Below are positions 52,216-61,468 of a stretch of DNA of 64,000 nt, piece after piece; within the stretch, counting starts at the first letter, position 1, and every line of letters begins with the position of its first letter. Both the position numbers and the translations under genes were made by a program. The notes below the pieces were generated by a model, which was not told the origin of the DNA, searched no databases, and was given only the letters and a program-made list of their open reading frames with translations. The DNA is from Alcanivoracaceae bacterium (GTDB lineage: Bacteria; Pseudomonadota; Gammaproteobacteria; Pseudomonadales; Alcanivoracaceae). The stretch spans positions 35,551 to 99,550 of the forward strand of contig PAJO01000021.1 of the NCBI GenBank assembly GCA_002706085.1, given 5' to 3'.

Positions 52216-52478
52216 CGATGCGCTCTTCGTGCATGTGGGGTCGTTGTTCTTGGAGTGTGATCTCAATCTAATGGAATTGCATGTGGCGTACAAAGGTGAT
52301 TTTTAGGGGTATAGAAGGCAGAGATGTTCTTACGAGCTAGCAGGAAGGCTCGGAGCTTTCTGGCAATCATAAGCGTGGTTTGCAATGCGCTTCTGATTTG
52401 TCCCCCTCTCCGGAAAGGCAATTTCCCGGCGGGAGATTGCGTTGTTTGCAGGCAGGTTCCTAGTTCAGCTTGAATCTC

Positions 52479-52510
52479 GACATCAGACATCAGACATCAA
52501 TCAGACATCA
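52479..52510. repeat. 7-bp tandem repeat array (GACATCA)
   Basis: GACATCA is repeated three times in tandem and a fourth time after two extra bases. It lies in the 353-bp gap between ssrA and the HNH gene; apart from the ssrA terminator nothing else is seen there. Confidence 0.8.
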
Positions 52511-52524
52511 GCGAAGCAGCACAA

Positions 52525-52555
52525 AAAAGGGCCACCCCATTGGGGTGGCCCTTTT
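52525..52555 (-). terminator. Terminator of ssrA
   Basis: On the minus strand AAAAGGGCCACCCCA / TGGGGTGGCCCTTTT followed by more T, 14 bp after the tmRNA 3' end. Confidence 0.9.
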
Positions 52556-52568
52556 CATTGGTGCTATT

Positions 52569-52925
52569 TGGTGGAGCCGGCGGGAATCGAACCCGCGTCC
52601 GTCAGCAATCCATCTGCAGGTCTACATGCTTAGCCAGATCTATTGATTTAAGCCTTCACAACCCGATTGGCAGGACGTGAAAGCCGAGCCCCTAAGAGTT
52701 TTAACAGCGCGATCCGGGGCGGACGTTGCTGCGAGCCTGTGTTGCGATGCTCGCCGCTCTTCCCCACAGGCAGGGTCGATTGGCGATAAGCAGGGTTTAA
52801 GCTGCTAGTGCGTAAGAATCGTCGTTTGCGATTACTTTAATGTGCCACAAATGATTTACGAGACTCGTGACCTTCTCGACATGCACCACAGAGTTCAATA
52901 CCGGCGTCGAATCCAGGTCGGCCCC
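52569..52925 (-). ncRNA. ssrA: tmRNA (transfer-messenger RNA)
   Basis: A 357-nt one-piece tmRNA that rescues stalled ribosomes with SmpB. The 5' end GGGGCCGACCTGGATTCGAC and 3' end with a TTCGATTCC T-loop and encoded CCA form the tRNA-like half. The tag reading frame starts after GTAATC at GCA and encodes ANDDSYALAA then TAA, ending in the ALAA degron for ClpXP. A promoter and terminator flank it, and smpB lies about 800 bp away on the same strand. Confidence 0.97.
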
Positions 52926-52936
52926 TGTGAACGGCT

Positions 52937-52965
52937 ATTGTAGGAGATGGGGTGGGGGAAGTCGA
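52937..52965 (-). promoter_or_regulatory. Sigma-70 promoter of ssrA
   Basis: On the minus strand TCGACT, a 17-nt spacer and TACAAT, the -10 lying 12 bp before the mature 5' end. The rest of the gap up to 53339 (about 370 bp) shows no further gene. Confidence 0.65.
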
Positions 52966-53339
52966 TCGACAAGTGTGTCGGACGATTAAAGTGGGGTTTG
53001 CGTATTTTTTGATCGATTTCGGCCTGAAAGCGGTTCATAAAGTAACCAGGCTGTGAAAAGTGTTACCTGAATACACATCTGTTGTCCGACAATCTGACCT
53101 TTTGCCCTTGTTGTGTCATCTTTCCGGCGCAATATAGCGGTGTGCCACGGAATAATGTCATCGGTAAATGATGAGGTCTTCGGTGGCAAGGTCGAATCCA
53201 TGTGCGGGGTAGCCAAAAGCCACTATGACGCATGGGGTTCGAGATTGTGTATCCACACAATGGCTTTACAGCGAGCCTTGAGATTGATGTTCATGAAGGC
53301 CGCTGATCAAAGCATTGTCGTTCATTAAGGAGAAGGAAG

Positions 53340-53618
53340 ATGAACACGATCTTTCGGTCAGCAGGGCAAGTTTCCGAGAAGGCACTGTCGCCTTTGAAGG
53401 CTCAGCCGCTGCTCTACAGAGCGCTGCAACTGGTATTCGCCCTGGCGGCTTACGCTGCAGGTGTCTACTTGGTGGACCTGGCAACGCCGGACGCCCGTAT
53501 TCCGGTGATCCTGTTTGCGGTCTACTTTCTGCCGGCGGTACTGCGTGCCTGGCTCCAGTTTTACTGGCAGCTGCGCGGCGACAGTCGGGCGGACAGCGTA
53601 GAGCGCCATACGGCGTAA
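53340..53618 (+). CDS. Small double-pass membrane protein
   Basis: A 92-residue protein with two hydrophobic helices (about residues 28-46 and 54-74). GGAGAAGGAAG precedes the ATG. It lies between ssrA and smpB on the opposite strand. No family is recognised. Confidence 0.65.
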   Translation: MNTIFRSAGQVSEKALSPLKAQPLLYRALQLVFALAAYAAGVYLVDLATPDARIPVILFAVYFLPAVLRAWLQFYWQLRGDSRADSVERHTA

Positions 53619-53696
53619 TTGCCGGCTTTAGACAGTGTCTTGAGGTTGGTCGGGGTGGTGTTTGCCAACCCCGGCGGGCCGGGGCGGGGCTGGTGA

Positions 53697-54176
53697 TCAG
53701 CCCTGCCGCATGAGGCGCTGCTTCTGCCGGTTCCAGTCGCGCTCTTTCTCGGTGGCGCGCTTGTCGAATTTCTGTTTGCCCTTGGCCAGTGCAATGTCGC
53801 ACTTGGCGAACCCTTTCTTCCAGTACAGGCTCACCGGTACGCAGGTGAAGCCGGCTTTCTGTACCCCACCAAATACCTGCCCCAGCTCGCGACGGTGTAG
53901 CAGCAGCTTGCGTGTGCGAACCGGGTCCGGGGTGATGTGGGTGCTGGCCGTGTTCAGCGGCTCGATGCGGGCACCAAACAGGAAGGCCTCGCCATCCTTG
54001 AGCAGGACGTAGGCTTCGCTGAGGTTGGCTTTGCCGGCACGCATGGACTTCACTTCCCAGCCTTCCAGAACCAGGCCGGCTTCAAAGTGCTCTTCCAGAT
54101 GGTATTCGTGACGCGCCTTGCGATTTTGCGCAATGGTGGCGGACGGTGCTTTGGCTTTTTTGTTGGCTTTTCCCAT
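53697..54176 (-). CDS. smpB: SsrA-binding protein SmpB
   Basis: A 159-residue OB-fold protein that delivers tmRNA to stalled ribosomes. Family motifs are [37 protein letters not shown] and the basic C-terminal tail [20 protein letters not shown] at 54176 gives the normal family length; the longer open frame upstream is not conserved-looking. It is encoded near ssrA, its RNA partner. Confidence 0.97.
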   Translation of the reverse strand: MGKANKKAKAPSATIAQNRKARHEYHLEEHFEAGLVLEGWEVKSMRAGKANLSEAYVLLKDGEAFLFGARIEPLNTASTHITPDPVRTRKLLLHRRELGQVFGGVQKAGFTCVPVSLYWKKGFAKCDIALAKGKQKFDKRATEKERDWNRQKQRLMRQG

Positions 54177-54319
54177 AGGCGGGCGATTATAGAGCATGGC
54201 CGGGGCGCCGAATAGCGCTTTGTCTATGGCAAGCGCCTGTATGTGAGTGGTTACTTCGGGTTGAGCCCGCATGGCAAAAAATAAGAGAATAGCGCCACGT
54301 TAACTAGGGTACAGATGTT

Positions 54320-55879
54320 ATGAAGCAAGAGAGCAAGCCGGTTCACGGCATGTGGGCCAGCCGTTGGGTTTTTATTCTGGCGGCGACCGGTTCTGCGGTC
54401 GGGTTGGGGAACATCTGGCGTTTCCCTTACATCACCGGCGAAAACGGGGGCGGGGCATTTGTCTTGTTGTACCTGCTGTGTATCGCGGTGGTGGGTGTGC
54501 CGATCATGGCGGCGGAAGTGATGCTGGGCCGCAAGGGCGGGATGAGCCCGATTAACACCATGCGCAAGCTGGCGGCGGAGAGCAAGGTCACCCAGCGTTG
54601 GTCCTGGATCGGGTATATGGGGGTGCTGTCGGCGTTCCTGATCTTGTCTTTCTATTCCGTGGTGGCCAGCTGGGCACTCTACTACACGTGGGAAGCGGTG
54701 CAGGGTGCCTTCCAGGGGATTACGGCTGCCCAGTCCGGTGCCCGTTTTGATGACATGCTGGCCAGTCCCTGGCTGATGATGGGGTATCACACCCTGTTCA
54801 TGCTGCTGACCATGGTGGTGGTTGGCCGTGGCGTAAAAGGGGGGCTGGAAAAAGCCGTGCAGATCCTGATGCCGCTGCTGTTTGTGCTGTTGCTGGTGCT
54901 GGTGGGCTACGCCGCCACGACGCCGGGTTTCATGCAGGGTATCGAGTTCCTGTTTGCCTTCGACTTTTCCAAGCTCAATGGTCAGGCAGTGATTACCGCT
55001 GTCGGCCAGGCCTTTTTTACCCTGAGCCTGGGTATGGGCGCGATCATGGCCTATGGGGCCTATATGCCGCGGCAAGTGCCTGGTAAGGCTGGCAAGAAGA
55101 AGCCGGTGTCCATCATGTCCACGGTGATCATTATTGCCTTGCTGGACACGCTGGTTGCGCTGGGTAGCGGTGTGGCCATGTTCCCGTTGCTGTTCTCCGG
55201 TGGGCTGGAGGCCGGGCAGGGACCGGGCATGATGTTTGTGACCTTGCCGCTGGCGTTTGGTCAGATGCCGGGCGGTATGTTGTTCGGTTCGCTGTTTTTC
55301 GTGCTGGTGGTGTGTGCCGCCTGGAGTTCCTCTATCAGTCTGGCGGAGCCGGTGGTGGCCTGGCTGGTCGAAAAGGGCGTTAACCGTGCCATGTCTTCGG
55401 TGATTGTGGGGCTGGGCGCCTGGGTGCTGGGGCTGGGGTCGGTGCTGTCGTTCAATATCTGGAAGGACAAGACGTTCCTGGTCGGTACCTTCTTCGACAA
55501 CATGGAATTCTTGTCTACGACGATCATGTTGCCGTTGGGCGGATTGTTGATCGCGGTCTTTGCCGGTTGGGTGATGAAAGAGACCCATGCCCGCAAGGAG
55601 CTCGCCATGAAGAGCTTCCCGCTATACCTGATCTGGCGGGCGCTGGTGCGCATCTTCTCGCCGGTGGCGGTGATTGTGTTGGTGGTGTACTCCGTGTGGA
55701 GCACCTTTGCGCCGGAAAAGGCGGATGAGCCGGTTGCTGAGGCGCCTGTGGCTGAGCAGGCGGCACCTGTTGAGCCGGCAGATCAGTCCCCCGTGACCGA
55801 GCTGCCTGAGGTGCAAGGGGAGTCGTTGCCCGAGACGCCTGCCGCGGCGGATGTACCTGCGGCGCAGGAGGCCCGGTAA
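54320..55879 (+). CDS. Sodium-dependent symporter of the NSS/SNF family
   Basis: A 519-residue LeuT-fold transporter for amino acids or related solutes driven by sodium. TM1 has the signature GSAVGLGNIWRFPYI that builds the sodium and substrate site; about 12 membrane helices follow. The last 60 residues are an acidic P/A/E/V-rich tail outside the transport domain. The stop overlaps the rnfH start (TAATG). Substrate unknown. Confidence 0.93.
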   Translation: MKQESKPVHGMWASRWVFILAATGSAVGLGNIWRFPYITGENGGGAFVLLYLLCIAVVGVPIMAAEVMLGRKGGMSPINTMRKLAAESKVTQRWSWIGYMGVLSAFLILSFYSVVASWALYYTWEAVQGAFQGITAAQSGARFDDMLASPWLMMGYHTLFMLLTMVVVGRGVKGGLEKAVQILMPLLFVLLLVLVGYAATTPGFMQGIEFLFAFDFSKLNGQAVITAVGQAFFTLSLGMGAIMAYGAYMPRQVPGKAGKKKPVSIMSTVIIIALLDTLVALGSGVAMFPLLFSGGLEAGQGPGMMFVTLPLAFGQMPGGMLFGSLFFVLVVCAAWSSSISLAEPVVAWLVEKGVNRAMSSVIVGLGAWVLGLGSVLSFNIWKDKTFLVGTFFDNMEFLSTTIMLPLGGLLIAVFAGWVMKETHARKELAMKSFPLYLIWRALVRIFSPVAVIVLVVYSVWSTFAPEKADEPVAEAPVAEQAAPVEPADQSPVTELPEVQGESLPETPAAADVPAAQEAR

Positions 55880-56181
55880 TGGCCGATACCCTGATTCATG
55901 TGGAAGTGGCGTTTGCCCTGCCGGAAAAGCAGCGTCTCGTCGGGCTGGACGTGCCGGAAGGCACGACCATGCTGGAGGCGGTGCGGCTCTCGGGGATCAG
56001 TGAGCAGTTCGAAGGCTGGGACCTGGAAAAGGCCTCGATGGGGGTGTTTGGCAAGGTGGTGGCCAATCCCTCCGCCCATGCGCTGAAGGCCGGTGAGCGT
56101 GTAGAGATTTACCGCGGGCTCAAGGCGGATCCCAAGCTCAATCGCAAGAAACGGGCACAGGAAAAGGTCGGGAAGGACTGA
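55879..56181 (+). CDS. rnfH: RnfH-family ubiquitin-like protein
   Basis: A 100-residue beta-grasp protein (HVEVAFALPEKQRLVGLDVP, VFGKVVANPSAHALKAGERVEIYRGLKADPK) of the RnfH/UPF0125 family, formerly RatB. In most gammaproteobacteria it lies between ratA/smpB and bamE, as here. The exact function is unsettled. Confidence 0.92.
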   Translation: MADTLIHVEVAFALPEKQRLVGLDVPEGTTMLEAVRLSGISEQFEGWDLEKASMGVFGKVVANPSAHALKAGERVEIYRGLKADPKLNRKKRAQEKVGKD

Positions 56182-56244
56182 GGCGGCGCGGGCCCCGGTG
56201 CTGACCGGGGCTTGGCGGAAGCGTCTGGCGAGACGGAGTGCGGT

Positions 56245-56652
56245 TTACTCTGCGTCTTCCTTGCGCTCTTCGGCGGTTTGCTGAAGGTCGCGATCATTTC
56301 GGCCGCTGGTCTTCGCCTTGAAATCGTCGATCACCTGACCTTCGTAGCGGCTGTACTGGCCGCCTTCAAAGTAGATGGCGATCTTCTGGCTGACATTGTC
56401 CCCTTTGCCGGGACGGTAGGTCATGGGGTAGAACCAGACATCTGGCGTGAAGGGATCCACCAGGGTTGGCGCGCCCAGGACGAAGCGTACCTGGTCGGGA
56501 GACATGCCGGGCTTCAGCTCGGCGAGCATGTCTTCTGTCACAAAGTTGCCCTGGGGGATATCGATGCGGTAAACCCCGGGGAAGCGCAGGCTGCTACAGC
56601 CAGACAGGGCGAGCAGGGCAGTGATAAGCAATGTGACGGTAATACGTGGCAT
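56245..56652 (-). CDS. bamE: Outer-membrane assembly lipoprotein BamE
   Basis: A 135-residue lipoprotein of the BAM complex that inserts outer-membrane beta-barrels. It has the lipobox L-S-G-C (near residue 19), then GVYRIDIPQGNFVTEDML, LKPGMSPDQVRFVLGAP and WFYPMTY, all family hallmarks. Divergent from fur, the usual arrangement in Pseudomonas and relatives. Confidence 0.95.
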   Translation of the reverse strand: MPRITVTLLITALLALSGCSSLRFPGVYRIDIPQGNFVTEDMLAELKPGMSPDQVRFVLGAPTLVDPFTPDVWFYPMTYRPGKGDNVSQKIAIYFEGGQYSRYEGQVIDDFKAKTSGRNDRDLQQTAEERKEDAE

Positions 56653-56761
56653 GGTTTTTCGACTTCATTGAGTGTTCGGGCGATAATACAGACTTGGAAT
56701 CGCGGTACAAGTTTCCGGACATCGACATAATAGCCACCCAACGGCAGATGGAGCATACGCA

Positions 56762-57163
56762 GTGGATAATCAGGATCTGAGAAAAGCGGGCCTTAAAGTG
56801 ACCTTGCCGCGGGTGAAAATCCTGCAGCAGCTGGAAAAGTCCGAAGAGCGTCACCTGAGCGCGGAAGACATCTACAAGTCGCTGATGGAAGCGGGCGAAG
56901 ACGTGGGGCTGGCAACCGTGTACCGGGTGCTGACCCAGTTCGAGCAGGCCGGCATGGTGTTGCGCCACAATTTTGAAGGTGGCTCGGCGGTCTTTGAGCT
57001 GGCCGATGAAGACCATCATGACCATATGGTGTGCATGGAAACCGGGCAGGTTATCGAGTTTATGGACGAGGTGATCGAGAAGCGTCAGCACGCCATTGCA
57101 GAAGAGCACGGTTACGAGATTGTGGACCACTCGCTGGTCCTGTACGTGAAGCCGAAGAAGTAA
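56762..57163 (+). CDS. fur: Ferric uptake regulator Fur
   Basis: A 133-residue iron-dependent repressor. The winged helix (DVGLATVYRVLTQFEQAGMV) and metal-binding HHDHMVC, E and H residues are present and match Pseudomonas Fur closely. As in Pseudomonas, only one Cys remains in the usual CxxC (VCMETG) and the C-terminal pair is absent, so there is no structural zinc site. The start codon is GTG. Its probable target here is the PepSY operon with a Fur box. Confidence 0.97.
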   Translation: MDNQDLRKAGLKVTLPRVKILQQLEKSEERHLSAEDIYKSLMEAGEDVGLATVYRVLTQFEQAGMVLRHNFEGGSAVFELADEDHHDHMVCMETGQVIEFMDEVIEKRQHAIAEEHGYEIVDHSLVLYVKPKK

Positions 57164-57389
57164 GACGCTTCGCGCAGCGGCACGCAACACGCGGGGAGCC
57201 CCGGGTGTTGCGTGGGCTGTTCCCCTCCCTCTCCCAGTCAGAGCCCCCAGAACCCCCTTTTCCCTGCAGGCATTCATGCTTGCATGACGATGCGTTGGCC
57301 TTTTGCCGGGGGAAGGGATCGCCATGCGAGCATGGGCTCCTACGGGGGATGGCGCTGGATTTGATGTCGGCGTGTGGAGATATCGCACT

Positions 57390-57457
57390 GTGGGAGTGGT
57401 CGTTCGACCACGATCCCGGCGTTGCCGGGAAAATCGCGGTGGAACCACCGCTCCCAC
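57390..57457. repeat. BIME-like inverted element, copy 1
   Basis: Arms GTGGGAGTGGTCGTTCGACC and GGTGGAACCACCGCTCCCAC pair with each other, and each holds an inner palindrome (TGGTCGTTCGACCA; CGGTGGAACCACCG). A second copy lies at 60584-60653. The 505-bp gap between fur and recN also holds a REP-like unit near 57310 and the heptamer array at 57634; no gene is seen. Confidence 0.85.
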
Positions 57458-57633
57458 AGGAAGGTCGGGGTTAGGCTTTCCCTTTGGGGTGCTCTGTGTA
57501 ATTTTGGGTATGCCTGCAGGAGGTGTTTTCCCGAATCCTGCCTTTCTCTTGCAAGCAGGCTGCCACAGGAGGCTGATGACAGTGGTTTGAGCGCGGGCAC
57601 GGCATGTCAGTCCGCCCAACCCTTCCCGCGCAG

Positions 57634-57664
57634 CTATTAACTATTCACTGTTAACGATTAACTG
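57634..57664. repeat. 7-bp tandem repeat array (CTATTAA type)
   Basis: CTATTAA-CTATTCA-CTGTTAA-CGATTAA-CTG: four degenerate heptamers, ending just before the recN stop. Confidence 0.75.
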
Positions 57665-57668
57665 CCTT

Positions 57669-59336
57669 TCAGGCCGCTTGCGCCTTGCTCAGCATTTCTT
57701 TCGCGTGGGTGCGGGTGGATTCAGTGATTTCCACGCCCCCCAGCATTCTGGCCAGTTCTTCGACTCTGGCCGCTTTATCGAGCCCGTGGATGCGGGTGTG
57801 GGTGGTGTCGTCGCCCTGAATCTTGCTGACTTGCCAGTGCTGATGGCCCTGGCTGGCGACCTGGGCCTGGTGAGTAATGCACAGTACTTGCGCGTGGCTG
57901 CCCAGCTCGCGCAGCAGGCGCCCGACAATTTCGGCGACACCGCCGCCGACGCCCACGTCGACTTCATCGAAGACCAGGCTGGGCACGGTGAGGTTGCGGG
58001 CGCAGATCACCTGAATGGCCAGGCTGACCCTCGACAATTCACCGCCGGAGGCCACTTTGCCCAGCGGTTTCAGGGGTTGGCCGGGGTTGGCGGAGAACAG
58101 GAATTCGACGTCCTCGAGCCCGTCGGCGCCGGGGTTGCATTCGCTCAGGCGCGCTTCGAGTACGGCAGCTTTCATGCCCAGTGCGGTGAGCTGTTTCTGG
58201 ACTTGCTGGGTGAGTGACTGGGCGGCCTTGCGCCGTGCCTTGCCGAGTGTCAGGGCGCTGTCCATGTACTGCTTTTCTGCTGCGCTTTCCGCTTCTGCCA
58301 GGGCATGGAGGTGGGCGTCCACATTGCCTAGCGCTTCGGATTCCGACAGCAGCCCCTGATGGTGCTCCACCAGTTCTTCGGGGCGAATGCGGTATTTGCG
58401 GGCCAGGGTGTAGCACTGGCTCAGGCGCTCTTCTACCTGGCTAAGGCGTTCCGGATCCAGATCAAGTTTTTCCAGGTAGTGGCGCAGGTCGTCGGCCGCG
58501 GCTTCGACTTGCAGGCGGGCGGATTCCACTGTGTCGGCAATACTGGCCAGGCCTTCATCTTGCCGGCGCGCATCATCGAGCCAGTGGCTTACCTGGCTGA
58601 GGTGATCGTTGCAGGTGCCGTCGTCGCCTTCGTACAAGGCGCCAAGCGATTGCTGGCAGATACGAATCAGCCCTTCGGCGTTGGCCAGACGCTGCTGTTC
58701 CTGTTCCAGCTCCTGCAATTCGCCTTCCTGCAGGGCGAGCGCGTCCAGTTCTTCCAGCTGGAAGCGCAGCAGTTCTTCACGCTCGTTTTGCTCACGGGCC
58801 TGGTTGAGGGCGTCGTCGTGGGCGCGACGGGCTTTCTGCCAGCTGCGCCACTGCTCACGCACGGTGCCGGCCAGATCGCGGGCATCGGCGAAATTGTCCA
58901 GTAGTTGCCGGTGGGCCTCTTTCTTGAGCAGGGCCTGGTGTTCATGCTGGCTGTGGATGCTGATCAGGCGTTCGCCCAGATCGCGGACTTCTGCCAGTGG
59001 CGTCGGCGTGCCATTCACGTAGGCCCGGGAGCGGCCATCGGCGCGCACGGTGCGGCGCAACAGGCACTGGTTGTCGTCGTCCAGTTCCCGTTCCGACAGC
59101 CATTGCCGGGCGGCTGGATTGTCGCTGACATCAAAGGTGGCGAGCACCTCAGCCCGGTCATGCCCGTGTCGTACCACGCTGGAGTCGGCCCGATCTCCCA
59201 GGGTCAGCCCCAGCGCATCGATAATGACAGACTTGCCCGCGCCGGTTTCGCCGCTGATGACGGTAAGTCCGTTCTCTGGCTCCAGCTCCAGTTGGTCGAC
59301 GGTGGCGAAGTGGCGAACACTCAGGTGGGTCAGCAT
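57669..59336 (-). CDS. recN: DNA repair ATPase RecN
   Basis: A 555-residue SMC-like protein for double-strand break repair. Walker A GETGAGKSVIIDALG (near residue 30), a long coiled coil (about 170-360), then the ABC signature LSRVSLAIQ and Walker B LVFDEVDVGVGG. ATG at 59336 has AGGAG at good spacing; the upstream in-frame ATG does not. A LexA-like sequence lies 37 bp upstream. Confidence 0.97.
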   Translation of the reverse strand: MLTHLSVRHFATVDQLELEPENGLTVISGETGAGKSVIIDALGLTLGDRADSSVVRHGHDRAEVLATFDVSDNPAARQWLSERELDDDNQCLLRRTVRADGRSRAYVNGTPTPLAEVRDLGERLISIHSQHEHQALLKKEAHRQLLDNFADARDLAGTVREQWRSWQKARRAHDDALNQAREQNEREELLRFQLEELDALALQEGELQELEQEQQRLANAEGLIRICQQSLGALYEGDDGTCNDHLSQVSHWLDDARRQDEGLASIADTVESARLQVEAAADDLRHYLEKLDLDPERLSQVEERLSQCYTLARKYRIRPEELVEHHQGLLSESEALGNVDAHLHALAEAESAAEKQYMDSALTLGKARRKAAQSLTQQVQKQLTALGMKAAVLEARLSECNPGADGLEDVEFLFSANPGQPLKPLGKVASGGELSRVSLAIQVICARNLTVPSLVFDEVDVGVGGGVAEIVGRLLRELGSHAQVLCITHQAQVASQGHQHWQVSKIQGDDTTHTRIHGLDKAARVEELARMLGGVEITESTRTHAKEMLSKAQAA

Positions 59337-59372
59337 CGGGCTCTCCTGCATTTGCCTGCACTGATGAAGGTG

Positions 59373-59388
59373 CTGTCCTTATGGTCAG
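59373..59388 (-). promoter_or_regulatory. LexA-like SOS box before recN
   Basis: CTGT-N8-TCAG resembles the SOS box CTGT-N8-ACAG with one or two mismatches. recN is a classic SOS gene, which is the main support. Confidence 0.3.
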
Positions 59389-59475
59389 TAAGGCCAATAC
59401 TAGGGCAAACAGCAGGGAAGTGTAAGTCCCTGTGGGGCTGTATAATGACCGGGACTTTCTGGTACATATATTCCC

Positions 59476-60525
59476 ATGACCAAACTGGACCTCAACGAAC
59501 GCAAACAACGCCTGCTGATGACGCTGGTGGAGCGCCATATTCGCGATGGCCAGCCGGTGGGTTCCAAGACGCTGGCTTCCGGCAGTGGTCTCAAGGTCAG
59601 TCCGGCCACCATCCGCAATATCATGGCGGAGCTGGAGGATCTGGGCATTCTGGCCAGCCCGCATACGTCTGCCGGGCGGATTCCGACCGAATTGGGTTAC
59701 CGCATGTATGTGGATTCCCTACTGGCGACCAGTGTGATGGAGCGGCCGGATCACAGGGATCTGAAGCGCGAGTTGAACCAGCTGCTGGCGCCGGAGCAAT
59801 CGCCGCAAGAGTTGATCGCCCAGGCGTCAAAGACGCTGGCGGAGCTGACGCGTATGGCGGGGCTGGTAGCGGTGCCACGCCGTGAGGTGAGCACCCTGCG
59901 GCAGGTGGAGTTTCTGCCCTTGTCGGGCAAGCGGGTGCTGGTGGTGCTGGTGGTGAACCGCTCTGAGGTGCAGAACCGTATCATTCATACCGACCGGGAT
60001 TACGATGAGGTGGAGCTGCGGCAGGCCGCCAACTACATCAATCACACCTATGCCGGTTGCGATCTGAATAGTATCTGCGATGGCCTGCTCAATACCATGA
60101 ATGCGGACCGTCAGCAGATGGATGCCCTGATGCAAACGGCGGTGGCGGTGGCCGACAAGGCCCTGCGCACGGAGCAATCTGATTCTGATTATGTGGTTTC
60201 CGGTGAGTCCAACCTGATTCAGTCTGCCGAGGCGGACAATCTGGGCCAGCTGCGGGATCTGTTTGATGCCTTCAACCACAAGCGCGATATCCTGCATTTG
60301 CTGGAGCGTTCCATGAAGGCCGACGGGGTGCAGATTTTCATTGGCCGGGAATCCGGTTTTCGTCCCTTCGAGGATTACTCGCTGATTTCTGCCCCTTACC
60401 GTGCCGAGAACGGCCCGGTGGGCGTTCTCGCCGTGGTGGGGCCCACCCGCATGGACTACGAAAAAGTGATCCCCACCGTGGATATCACCGCCAAGATCCT
60501 CTCGGCGGCCCTTACCCAGCTGTAA
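59476..60525 (+). CDS. hrcA: Heat-inducible transcription repressor HrcA
   Basis: A 349-residue repressor that binds CIRCE elements. The winged helix (RHIRDGQPVGSKTLA, SPATIRNIMAELEDLG) and the GAF-like inhibitory region with HTSAGRIPTELGYRMYVD are intact. It is placed upstream of grpE-dnaK-dnaJ, but no CIRCE repeat is seen in the window, so its targets probably lie elsewhere (groES-groEL). A TATAAT lies near 59439. Confidence 0.95.
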   Translation: MTKLDLNERKQRLLMTLVERHIRDGQPVGSKTLASGSGLKVSPATIRNIMAELEDLGILASPHTSAGRIPTELGYRMYVDSLLATSVMERPDHRDLKRELNQLLAPEQSPQELIAQASKTLAELTRMAGLVAVPRREVSTLRQVEFLPLSGKRVLVVLVVNRSEVQNRIIHTDRDYDEVELRQAANYINHTYAGCDLNSICDGLLNTMNADRQQMDALMQTAVAVADKALRTEQSDSDYVVSGESNLIQSAEADNLGQLRDLFDAFNHKRDILHLLERSMKADGVQIFIGRESGFRPFEDYSLISAPYRAENGPVGVLAVVGPTRMDYEKVIPTVDITAKILSAALTQL

Positions 60526-60527
60526 TT

Positions 60528-60564
60528 CAGTTGACAGTTGAGAGTGGACAGTTGACAGCTAACT
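60528..60564. repeat. 7-bp tandem repeat array (CAGTTGA type)
   Basis: CAGTTGA-CAGTTGA-GAGTGGA-CAGTTGA-CAGCTAA-CTG begins 2 bp after the hrcA stop. Confidence 0.75.
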
Positions 60565-60583
60565 GCCTGTAGCCGAAGGCTCT

Positions 60584-60653
60584 GTGGGAGTGGTCGTTCG
60601 ACCACGATCCCTCGGCAGGGTGCTGAAAATCGCGGTGGAACCACCGCTCCCAC
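60584..60653. repeat. BIME-like inverted element, copy 2
   Basis: Shares the outer arms of copy 1 (57390-57457), with the same inner palindromes; only the central loop differs. A separate REP-like unit at 60679-60702 (TCGCTTGCAGGCAAGCTCC) equals the one inside the methyltransferase gene. The 358-bp gap holds no gene. Confidence 0.85.
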
Positions 60654-60768
60654 AGCATGATAGGGGGGCGGAGGGCCATCGCTTGCAGGCAAGCTCCCAC
60701 AGGATGCGCTGACAGCCGCCTGAACGCGCCCTGCGCCGTCCCGGCACCCACCAACCCCTCTCGCGGCG

Positions 60769-60799
60769 CTGTTAACTGTTCACTATTAACTATTCACTA
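60769..60799. repeat. 7-bp tandem repeat array (CTRTTMA type)
   Basis: CTGTTAA-CTGTTCA-CTATTAA-CTATTCA-CTAC, directly before the sigma-32 promoter of grpE. Confidence 0.75.
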
Positions 60800-60806
60800 C
60801 CTTTCC

Positions 60807-60834
60807 CTTGAATCCCCACCAACAGTTCCCATAT
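60807..60834 (+). promoter_or_regulatory. Sigma-32 promoter of grpE
   Basis: CTTGAA (60807-60812), 14 nt, TCCCATAT (60827-60834); close to the heat-shock consensus CTTGAA / CCCCATNT. Confidence 0.85.
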
Positions 60835-60883
60835 CTTTGCCGGCTTTCCTGGAAAAGCCCGGTTTAGGGATGTGGAGTGACAA

Positions 60884-61459
60884 ATGAGTGAGCAGGAAAA
60901 AGACCAGAAGGCCGCTGAGCCGCAGGTAGAAACCGTGGAAGAGCAGCAGGCTGCTCAGGCCGAGGCAGAGGCAGCCGAGCCCACCGCCGAAGAGGCGCTG
61001 GCCGAGATGGAAGCCGAACTGGCGAAAGTAAAGAAGGCACTGGGTGAGGCTGATGTCCGTGCCCAGGCCGAAGTGCAGAACGTGCGCAAGCGTGCCGAGC
61101 GTGATGTGCAGCACGCCCACAAGTTCGCGCTGGAAAAATTCGCGGGTGATCTGCTGAGTGTGGCAGACAACCTGGAGCGTGGGCTGGCGGCGCTGGATGC
61201 GCAAGACGAGGCCCTGAAGCCGGCCCGTGAAGGCATCGAGCTGACCCTCAAGTCCCTGCTGGATGTGTTCGGCAAGTACAACCTGGAGCAGATCAGCCCC
61301 AGCGATGAGCCGTTCAATCCGGAATTGCATGAAGCCATGACCATGGTGCCGGTACCCAATGTGGACCCGAACACGGTGATTGAGGTGCTGGAGAAAGGCT
61401 ATCAGCTCAATGGCCGTCTGATTCGCCCGGCGCGGGTGGTGGTCAGCAAGGCGCCATAA
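60884..61459 (+). CDS. grpE: Nucleotide exchange factor GrpE
   Basis: A 191-residue co-chaperone that releases ADP from DnaK. An acidic disordered start and long coiled coil (residues about 40-100, AEVQNVRKRAERDVQHAHKF) precede the beta-wing domain (MTMVPVPNVDPNTVIEVLEKGY, RPARVVVSKAP). GGAGTGAC precedes the ATG. It has its own sigma-32 promoter and lies upstream of dnaK. Confidence 0.97.
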   Translation: MSEQEKDQKAAEPQVETVEEQQAAQAEAEAAEPTAEEALAEMEAELAKVKKALGEADVRAQAEVQNVRKRAERDVQHAHKFALEKFAGDLLSVADNLERGLAALDAQDEALKPAREGIELTLKSLLDVFGKYNLEQISPSDEPFNPELHEAMTMVPVPNVDPNTVIEVLEKGYQLNGRLIRPARVVVSKAP

Positions 61460-61468
61460 AGATTCTGG

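Noticed and set aside
52479..52510. Possible CRISPR array
   Set aside because: The repeat unit is 7 bp and tandem, with no spacers; no cas gene is in the window.
52569..52620. A tRNA gene
   Set aside because: The tRNA-like sequence is the 3' half of tmRNA; the 5' half and tag frame are present.
52967..52980. CGACA-AGTG-TGTCG near the ssrA promoter as another WYL operator
   Set aside because: The spacer is 4 nt rather than 5 and the site is in housekeeping DNA far from the island; probably chance.
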